From an uncultured Saprospiraceae bacterium (GTDB lineage Bacteria > Bacteroidota > Bacteroidia > Chitinophagales > Saprospiraceae), in the NCBI GenBank assembly GCA_934699305.1, contig CAKUWM010000065.1, forward strand, positions 1-11,480: a stretch of DNA of 11,480 nucleotides, written 5' to 3'. Shown here piece by piece: positions 5,634 to 11,480 of this stretch. A program made the translations under genes and the position numbers. Within the stretch, counting starts at the first letter, position 1. Each line of letters begins with the position of its first letter. The notes under the pieces are model-generated. The model was given only the letters and a program-made list of their open reading frames with translations, was not told the origin of the DNA and made no database searches.

Positions 5634-7513
5634 AGATTATCCTTACGGAATGATATATTCTCATCAGAAAATTGATGATAAACAGTGTCGGTTTTGCTTT
5701 TAACCTTTATTTCTGTTGTTTTATTGGCTTTCAATTCTTCGATATTTACAATATAACCATCTTTAAGCATTTGATGTAGGTAACCTATGTCGAATTGCAA
5801 ACCATGTAAGTCAATGGGCGGATATTTTCCACTCATAACTAATAATTTGTCCTCCCCATTATTTTTGGTCAAATAATCTAGATTGCCTTTATTTTCAATT
5901 TTAAACTTAGCCTCGTTAAATTGTCTTTTTAACTGAATCTTATCAATATATGCGATGATAGCTTCAACGGAATTTTCCTTAGGCTCTTTAAGATCAATTT
6001 TTGAAAACCTTACATCAAAATGTCTTTCTATCTTCTTAAGGTTTAAAAAATACTCCTTTTGTTGTTTTACACGAAAAACATCTTCTTCAAACTTTTGGTC
6101 GAACAGATAGGTGTAGATCAGTTTATGGTTTTCAAAAGCTTTAAACTTTGTCGCTACGACTATTCTAGATAACATTTCATAAAATAATATGCCATGATTA
6201 CATGACTTAATTATTTTTTCCGGTGTTATGGTAACATCGAACTGAGTTCCATCGCCAGTAATTCTATATTTGATAATGATTTCAAAGCCATCTACCATTA
6301 TTTTCAGATGATATTCATCTTTACTTGGATACGCTCTATATAAATCTATTTTAAAATTGTCTGTTTCAAAACCATCATCAAAAACTATATCTACTGAACC
6401 ACTGTAAAAAGGCAATTTCTTTATTAGGAGGTTTTCTATATCATCATGTTTTTTGATATAGAAGTCTTTAAAAATATAGTTGAATTCTCCCAATGCTTCT
6501 CCTTCCAATAAAATATCATTAAAATCCTTTCCATGAAGCGAGTTTAAAATTTTATCCCTTCTTTCATCTGGAACAAATAATTTAAAATTAATTTTATATG
6601 AATTATCCCCATCTAAGGATTTTACGTTATCTATAGATATGAATTTGTCTTTTTTGCTTATTTGCAGATTAAATTGATTGGAGTTGGCAAAATTTAAAGC
6701 GGTATCGGCAGTGCCATGTCCTTTATCGAGATTCGGAAAATAATTTTGTTTCAAATCTTCAAAACATTCTTTAATAAACGCTTCGCCAGTACCTCTCAAA
6801 ACGGTAATGTTGTTCTTTTGTAAATACTTTTGTTTTGGTGCCGATACTTTGGGAGCGATAAAAAACATTTCTTTTCTGTTGTCGCCCAATTGTTTTATTA
6901 TTTTATCGAGCATGACCTGTATATTGGAATCCTCCATAGAATATCCAATAAACAGCACATGGTTTGAAGCCAATTTATCTTTTACGGCATTCCAGAAAAC
7001 AGTATCCTCCTGTGCGGAAGAGAAATAGTTGTTATAATCGGAATTCGTCAAAATGATACTTTCCGTATCGGTCAGATCTCCGTGGATTTTAAACAGAAGT
7101 TGTTTTTTGGAATCTGCAAGCGGATAATCTTTACTTCTACGGATTACTTCAATATTTTTATTGGTCGATTCAATAAGCGTATCGTAATTGGTTGTTATGA
7201 TGGTCTTAAAATGGGGAATTTTTGCCAACAACTGGTGTATTTCAGTAGAAATAGGCTCTTTTTGAAATTCTCTTTTCAGTATTTGCAATAAGTAATTCTT
7301 ATTGCCCCCTTTTAAATAGTAAATATCGTTTGTGAGTTTAGGCAAATCCTCCGTAAACTCAATATCACTTTTTTGATCATTGGAAAGGTTGTTATAAAAG
7401 ATTTTAGAGAGTGCTACACCAGAAGGATAACCGGCATACATAGACATGCCCGCCCCTACAAACAAGACTACGTCTTCTTTACGAATAAGCTCAAATACTC
7501 TCTCTTTACCCAT
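5630..7513 (-). CDS. SIR2-like (putative NADase) defence protein with unassigned C-terminal region
   Basis: A 627-residue protein. Residues about 1-255 form a SIR2_2-type Rossmann domain: VVLFVGAGMSMYAGYP (15-30, NAD-binding GAGxS), IITTNYDTLIE (105-115, with Asn109), KIHGDLTD (142-149, His144 as likely catalytic His) and HVLFIGYSMEDSNI (185-198). Bacterial SIR2 defence proteins (ThsA, DSR1/2 and others) use the equivalent Asn and His to destroy NAD+ and stop infected cells. Residues about 265-627 are not recognised; they look like mixed beta strands and helices, no transmembrane segment, and could sense phage or connect to the Hsd complex (inference). The ATG lies one base after the hsdS stop (TAA-G-ATG), so it is co-transcribed and probably coupled with hsdS. 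All key SIR2 residues are present, so activity is plausible. The domain call is strong; the trigger is unknown. Confidence 0.9.
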   Translation of the reverse strand: MGKERVFELIRKEDVVLFVGAGMSMYAGYPSGVALSKIFYNNLSNDQKSDIEFTEDLPKLTNDIYYLKGGNKNYLLQILKREFQKEPISTEIHQLLAKIPHFKTIITTNYDTLIESTNKNIEVIRRSKDYPLADSKKQLLFKIHGDLTDTESIILTNSDYNNYFSSAQEDTVFWNAVKDKLASNHVLFIGYSMEDSNIQVMLDKIIKQLGDNRKEMFFIAPKVSAPKQKYLQKNNITVLRGTGEAFIKECFEDLKQNYFPNLDKGHGTADTALNFANSNQFNLQISKKDKFISIDNVKSLDGDNSYKINFKLFVPDERRDKILNSLHGKDFNDILLEGEALGEFNYIFKDFYIKKHDDIENLLIKKLPFYSGSVDIVFDDGFETDNFKIDLYRAYPSKDEYHLKIMVDGFEIIIKYRITGDGTQFDVTITPEKIIKSCNHGILFYEMLSRIVVATKFKAFENHKLIYTYLFDQKFEEDVFRVKQQKEYFLNLKKIERHFDVRFSKIDLKEPKENSVEAIIAYIDKIQLKRQFNEAKFKIENKGNLDYLTKNNGEDKLLVMSGKYPPIDLHGLQFDIGYLHQMLKDGYIVNIEELKANKTTEIKVKSKTDTVYHQFSDENISFRKDNL

Positions 7514-7514
7514 C

Positions 7515-8792
7515 TTAAATCACTTTTACTTTCCCAGTTACCACCTCGCTGATCAATGCCGTGCGGTATTCGGTTAATAAGTCAATCAATTTTTCGGTTT
7601 TAGAATTTTTTGCATCTATGCGGGCACTTTCGGTTTCGATGTGATGGACGATGGATTTTTGCTCTTGAATATTTGGAAAAGCAAGAGGTAAATCAGCAAT
7701 GAACTCCCAACTTACCCGTGGCATTTTAGAACCATAGGTCGAACTGTTTGTAACTTCAATAAAGGATGAATCTAAAATTCTATATTTCGCAAATTCAGGA
7801 AGATCATCGTCTTTTGCACGAAAAATATAGAAATCTCCAACTGCTTGACCATCAAAATTGGAAATCCAAACTTTAGCCAAGTATGGTCGAAGTTTACCAA
7901 ACAATATGTCTTTTGGTCTGAATCTTATTCCTTGTCCAGCAAAATCAGAATTTGTTTCAATGAATTTGCCAGATTTACTCTCGATATTTTCTAAACCAAT
8001 TTTCGGCAAATCTTCTTCAACTTTTTCCGTAATCAGATTAAAATAGTATTTAAACCTCTTCACCTCCCAATGCTCCGGTATTTCTCCCAACCATTCAATG
8101 CCTGAATCTTTCATAGGCACATCAGGATTAATGCCTTTGGTTACTGCTTGGTTGATAATGGCGGTTTTTTCTTCTTCGTAGAGTTCGAGCAGGCGTTTTT
8201 TATCGGCTATCAGTTCATCTATTTGGGCTGTTTTGCGATCGAGGTAGGTGGCGATGGCGGATTGTTCTTCAATTCTTGGAAAGGGAAAAGAAAACTCAAC
8301 AAACACATTCTGGTATAAATGCTGTATAGTTGAACCATAAGATGTGAAATCATTAAACTGAGTAAACAACTTAGACTTTAGAATCCAAAATAGAAATTCA
8401 GTTGAAAAATCTTTAGACGTAGACCTAACCACAAAAACACCACTATTCAAACACGCAGGTTTATCTAGTTCTTGCACAATTGCAAGTTTGCCGATAGTAC
8501 CATCCTTTGTAATTAACAAATCCTCATTCTTTAATTGAATAAATGGATCATCATAGTACCTTTCTTCATCAATATGATAACATTCTTTCCAGTTTACTGC
8601 ATCATGTTTAAAATCTGACCCTGTTACCAAATAGGCAAAACCTTCTTTCAAAAACTCATCTGATTTCAAACCCTTCCAACCAACTCTGGCCTTAATATAG
8701 CATCTGTGCTTAATTTTCTTAACCCACCATTTTTCAGGAATCTCTCCAATCCATTCAATGCCTGAATCTTTGTATGACTCATACTTCCTCAT
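7515..8792 (-). CDS. hsdS: Type I restriction enzyme, S (specificity) subunit
   Basis: A 425-residue HsdS with the standard circular two-fold plan. The conserved start DSGIEWIGEIPE (9-20) leads into target recognition domain 1 (to about 170); the central conserved region EEQSAIATYLDRKTAQIDELI (about 175-195) with a long helix to about 218 is the spacer coiled coil; a second DSGIEWLGEIPE (229-240) opens domain 2; and the distal conserved part with SIVHHIETESARIDAKNSK ends the protein with LLTEYRTALISEVVTGK. Each TRD reads one half of a bipartite target and together they direct both methylation and cleavage. Its ATG overlaps the stop of the GxxExxY gene by 4 bases (ATGA). The target cannot be read from sequence alone. 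Both halves are complete. Confidence 0.96.
   Translation of the reverse strand: MRKYESYKDSGIEWIGEIPEKWWVKKIKHRCYIKARVGWKGLKSDEFLKEGFAYLVTGSDFKHDAVNWKECYHIDEERYYDDPFIQLKNEDLLITKDGTIGKLAIVQELDKPACLNSGVFVVRSTSKDFSTEFLFWILKSKLFTQFNDFTSYGSTIQHLYQNVFVEFSFPFPRIEEQSAIATYLDRKTAQIDELIADKKRLLELYEEEKTAIINQAVTKGINPDVPMKDSGIEWLGEIPEHWEVKRFKYYFNLITEKVEEDLPKIGLENIESKSGKFIETNSDFAGQGIRFRPKDILFGKLRPYLAKVWISNFDGQAVGDFYIFRAKDDDLPEFAKYRILDSSFIEVTNSSTYGSKMPRVSWEFIADLPLAFPNIQEQKSIVHHIETESARIDAKNSKTEKLIDLLTEYRTALISEVVTGKVKVI
8091..8771. repeat. Direct 21-bp repeat pair inside hsdS
   Basis: An identical 21-base stretch (plus strand begins CCATTCAATGCCTGAATC) occurs at 8091-8111 and 8751-8771, 660 bases apart. It encodes the KDSGIEW segment that opens each half of HsdS. 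Such repeats are natural sites for swapping or losing a recognition domain by recombination. Confidence 0.9.
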
Positions 8793-9229
8793 ATGTCCGA
8801 ACCTTGATTTTTTTGATTTTCTTGATGAAATGATTTTTTCGCATCAAGGGGCAAGATTTTATTGTTATGCACCCGCTTGAACTGAAGGCTTTTAGCACCA
8901 AAATTTAAAAGTAGTCCGATTTCCATATGGTAAGCCTCCAGATAATTCATTGCCTGTGCCAGATGCACATCTTCCAGATTGACCAATGCCTTTATTTCAA
9001 CCATGATTTTTTCCGCTACAAAAAAATCCACTCTTCGGGTACCAACATTAAACTCTTTATACTGTAGAGGCATTTCCTTTTCTCTTTCATGACTGATATT
9101 ATTCAAGTTTAATTCAATAGATAATGCCCTTTGATAAACCACCTCTTGAAATCCATTACCTAAATGCTTATGTACCTCCATGGCACAGCCAATAATTCTA
9201 TGTGTTAAATCTTCATACTTCATAATCAA
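8789..9229 (-). CDS. GxxExxY family protein (PDDEXK_3)
   Basis: A 146-residue protein carrying the name-giving motif GFQEVVY (26-32) after a helix (THRIIGCAMEVHKHLGNG), and a nuclease-like core RRVDFFVAEKIMVEIKA with D68, E78 and K80 in PD-(D/E)xK order. It continues with LAQAMNYLEAYHMEIGLLLNFG, typical of the family. GxxExxY proteins are common in Bacteroidota but their role is not well settled; the fold implies nucleic-acid binding or cleavage. It sits between hsdM (18-base gap) and hsdS (4-base ATGA overlap), so it is made with the methyltransferase. The C-terminal tail (KKSFHQENQKNQGSDI) is polar and looks variable. ATG at 9223 (MKYED) is an alternative start. The family call is firm; a role in restriction is only inferred from position. 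Confidence 0.92.
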   Translation of the reverse strand: MIMKYEDLTHRIIGCAMEVHKHLGNGFQEVVYQRALSIELNLNNISHEREKEMPLQYKEFNVGTRRVDFFVAEKIMVEIKALVNLEDVHLAQAMNYLEAYHMEIGLLLNFGAKSLQFKRVHNNKILPLDAKKSFHQENQKNQGSDI

Positions 9230-9247
9230 GAAATCTGATAATCCTTA

Positions 9248-11050
9248 TTAATCATGGTTCAAGACAATTTTCTCCATTTCCAAAGTTTTTTCTTCCAAAG
9301 CCAAAATATCCGCTTTAATCGCTGCTAATGATCTCAACGGCTTAAATTCATAGAAATACTTGGTGAAGTTTATTTCGTAGCCAATCTTGGTTTTACTATG
9401 ATCGATCCATGCCTCGGATAAATGGGGTTTTACCTCGTCATCAAAATATTCCTCTATAGATTGGGGTATAAGATTTCCATCCACATCTTTTTTCAGGAAC
9501 GATATATTTTCATAATCCCGCAAGGAAGTGTCGGGCTTGGGTTTACCCTTAGTTTTTGCCGTTTTACCATTCTCTTTCAAGGGTTGTTCTACTGTTATCC
9601 GCCAGTAGCCGAAAAATTCATTCGGTAGAATTTTACAAAACTCGTTTTCTTCAAAGTTCCCATAAAGCTTGGTAATAAAGCCAATGCCTTTTTCATTTCC
9701 GTTTTCGGCAATTTTTTTCCGTTTATTGCCCAGGCTCCTGTCCATCCTTTGCCAAAAGCGGTTGAAGTCTAATGTACCCTCTTTTGTTAGCTCATCATCT
9801 TTTGTACCAGTGGCATTGATCAACTGTACTTTACCTTTCCGCTCTCCACTTTTGTTGTTGGTTACGATCCAGATATAGGTGCTGATTCCTGTATTATAAA
9901 ACAACTGGTCGGGCAGGGCAATGACCGCTTCCAGCCAATCATTTTCAATGATCCATTTTCTAATATTACTTTCGCCACTTTCCGCAGCCCCTGTAAACAA
10001 GGGTGAACCATTGAACACTATCCCAATTCGGGTACCATCGGACTTCATTTTAGAAATCATATGTTGCAGAAAAAGTAAAGAACCGTCATTGATTCTTGGT
10101 AATCCCGCACCGAATCGTCCGCTCATACCCTTGTTTTCCGCTTCCTTTTTAATGATATTCTGTGCTTTTTTCCAGTCCACGCCAAAAGGTGGATTGGATA
10201 GCATATAGTCAAATTTCTCTTCTTCCAATCCATCTACCGTAAAGGTGTTTCCAAATTTGATATTGCTCGGGTTCTGTCCTTTGATCAGCATATCCGATTT
10301 ACAGATGGCATAGGATTCAGGATTGATTTCCTGCCCAAATACTTTAAGTTCTGCCTTAGGGTTTAGTTCCTTTACATATTGTTCCCCAACCGAAAGCATT
10401 CCACCCGTTCCACAAGCTGGGTCGTACATCGTTTTCACAATACCCTCTTGGGTTAAAATATCTTTATCCTCAATGAACAGTACATTCACCATTAAACGAA
10501 TCACCTCTCTAGGTGTAAAGTGTTCCCCTGCTGTTTCGTTAGATTGTTCCGCAAATTTTCGGATGAGTTCTTCGAAGGTATATCCCATTTCCATGGAATC
10601 CATATCCGTTAGATCAATTTCCTGAAATGCCTTAATTACCCGAAAAAGGATATCCGTTTTCGGGTCGTCCATGCGATCAATTTGATCATCAAAATTAAAG
10701 TATTCGATAATTTCCCTCGCACTGGTCGAAAAACCGTTGATGTAGTTTCTCAGATTTACAGAAACGTTATTTGGGTCGGCAATCAGTTTGTCAAAATTGA
10801 ATTGGCTCCTGTTGTGGAAATTAAAACCTGCAATTTTATTAAGAGCAATGTCTTTGGCACTTTCTTTCAAGGATTCCACTTTTGGCAGATAGTCCAGCAC
10901 TTTGTGTTTAGTCGGTTCAAGTACACAATCGAGTCGTCTCAATACGGTCATGGGCAAGATTACCTTTCCATAGTCCGACTGTTTGTAATCTCCTCTCAGT
11001 AGATCAGCTACTCTCCAAATTAAATCGGCCTTTTCTTTAAAGTTCTTCAT
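9248..11050 (-). CDS. hsdM: Type I restriction enzyme, M (N6-adenine methyltransferase) subunit
   Basis: A 600-residue HsdM. The N-terminal HsdM_N helical domain is seen in KADLIWRVADLLRGDYKQSD (7-26) and the catalytic N6_Mtase domain has FTPREVIRLMV (178-188), motif I DPACGTGGM (210-218, SAM binding) and motif IV NPPF (286-289, adenine methylation). The C-terminal part ends with a likely coiled coil (LAAIKADILALEEKTLEMEKIV) for contact with HsdS. It methylates adenine in the target chosen by HsdS and protects host DNA; two HsdM with one HsdS form the methyltransferase, and HsdR joins for restriction. It is the first gene of the cluster, with ATG at 11050 matching the family start (MKNFKEKADLIW). 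No clear promoter was found in the leader. Motifs are intact. Confidence 0.97.
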   Translation of the reverse strand: MKNFKEKADLIWRVADLLRGDYKQSDYGKVILPMTVLRRLDCVLEPTKHKVLDYLPKVESLKESAKDIALNKIAGFNFHNRSQFNFDKLIADPNNVSVNLRNYINGFSTSAREIIEYFNFDDQIDRMDDPKTDILFRVIKAFQEIDLTDMDSMEMGYTFEELIRKFAEQSNETAGEHFTPREVIRLMVNVLFIEDKDILTQEGIVKTMYDPACGTGGMLSVGEQYVKELNPKAELKVFGQEINPESYAICKSDMLIKGQNPSNIKFGNTFTVDGLEEEKFDYMLSNPPFGVDWKKAQNIIKKEAENKGMSGRFGAGLPRINDGSLLFLQHMISKMKSDGTRIGIVFNGSPLFTGAAESGESNIRKWIIENDWLEAVIALPDQLFYNTGISTYIWIVTNNKSGERKGKVQLINATGTKDDELTKEGTLDFNRFWQRMDRSLGNKRKKIAENGNEKGIGFITKLYGNFEENEFCKILPNEFFGYWRITVEQPLKENGKTAKTKGKPKPDTSLRDYENISFLKKDVDGNLIPQSIEEYFDDEVKPHLSEAWIDHSKTKIGYEINFTKYFYEFKPLRSLAAIKADILALEEKTLEMEKIVLNHD

Positions 11051-11345
11051 TTATATTTTTAATTATTTTCCCTTGTTTTACTTATATGGTCTCATTTGCC
11101 CATCGAGTCCTCTTTATTTCAAGTATTTATAATAGCTGACAAGAAGTGTTTTTGCGCATTCACGTAATTCCGTAACGATTATCTTGCCCACTTTTATATA
11201 CTGTTCACAAAGTAAGACTTTTTACTGACTTTATTTTCGAGGTCTCAATTGTACCTAATACTTTTACTCGCCTAGAGTGGATTTTAAACTGGTTTTAGTC
11301 CTTTCAATTATATTTTATAGTTAAACCATCTAACCCCAATACGTA

Positions 11346-11360
11346 CCCAAAAACTTTGGG
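11346..11360. repeat. Short perfect inverted repeat
   Basis: CCCAAA (11346-11351) and TTTGGG (11355-11360) flank the 3-base loop AAC. It has no T tract. It may belong to the same palindromic element as the hairpin about 40 bases further right. Confidence 0.5.
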
Positions 11361-11400
11361 CATGAATCCTGATTCAATTTTATAACGTTCGGGAAGATAA

Positions 11401-11423
11401 GTCTGCCTGTCCGGTAGGCAGGC
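11401..11423. repeat. REP-like palindrome
   Basis: GTCTGCCT (11401-11408) pairs with AGGCAGGC (11416-11423) over 8 bp, with one T-G pair, around a 7-base loop GTCCGGT. GC-rich palindromes of the type CCTGCCTACCGG...GGCAGG recur between genes in many marine Bacteroidota as far as I recall. Only one copy is in the window, so its repeated nature cannot be shown here. Confidence 0.55.
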
Positions 11424-11480
11424 GTTAAGTAAAATCGAATTAGGGCGCATCGACCTACCCAGATTCGGATAGTATTACCT

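Larger units (their letters stand above)
11051..11480. other. Gene-free leader upstream of hsdM
   Basis: An AT-rich stretch of 430 bases with no gene I can support. It should contain the promoter for hsdM and the following genes; the nearest approach to the Bacteroidota -7 box on the minus strand is TTACTTTG (11215-11208), without a -33 box at the right distance. Two small hairpins lie at 11346-11360 and 11401-11423. A 49-codon open stretch on the minus strand (11479-11330) has no recognisable family. Confidence 0.5.

Noticed and set aside
11208..11215. Minus-strand TTACTTTG as hsdM promoter -7 box
   Set aside because: It differs from TAnnTTTG, and no TTTG or TTG lies 17-21 bases upstream.
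11330..11479. 49-codon minus-strand open stretch at the right edge (ends in TAG)
   Set aside because: No start, no recognisable family, and it crosses the REP-like hairpin; probably chance.

Overview
The window is a bacterial defence island read almost entirely from the minus strand. It is AT-rich, its genes are tightly packed or overlap by ATGA, and one promoter matches the Bacteroidota form (TTTG, 19-nt spacer, TAnnTTTG). A Bacteroidota host, perhaps a marine flavobacterium or cytophaga, is the best guess; no taxonomic marker gene is present.

In transcription order (right to left): a gene-free leader with short hairpins (11480-11051); hsdM, a type I N6-adenine methyltransferase (11050-9248); a small GxxExxY/PDDEXK_3 protein (9229-8789); hsdS, the specificity subunit (8792-7515); a 627-residue SIR2-like putative NADase (7513-5630); a scar of broken hsdR and hsdS pieces (5633-5486); a promoter, a structured small RNA and an AbiF/AbiD-type Abi_2 (HEPN) gene (5468-4351); a second scar with a broken 5' end of hsdR (4344-4171) and the apparent 3' end of a lost gene (4174-4079); intact hsdR (4058-1071); a SymE-like toxin gene (1061-879); a gene-free spacer with a 12-bp tandem repeat; and the first 138 codons of an Mrr-type type IV restriction protein running off the left edge (416-1).

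HsdM, HsdS and HsdR should form one type I restriction-modification complex. The SIR2 and Abi_2 genes sit between hsdS and hsdR and look like abortive-infection cargo. The main observation is that this hsdS/hsdR gap carries several decayed copies of the hsdR start and the hsdS end around the cargo. This suggests repeated gain and loss of defence genes at one slot inside a type I operon. The second is an apparent stand-alone structured RNA with its own promoter and terminator just upstream of the Abi_2 gene, resembling the position of the known abiF RNA motif. The terminator also lies between hsdMS and hsdR, so restriction may be transcribed partly apart from methylation. The set mrr, symE and hsdRMS recalls the E. 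coli K-12 immigration control region.
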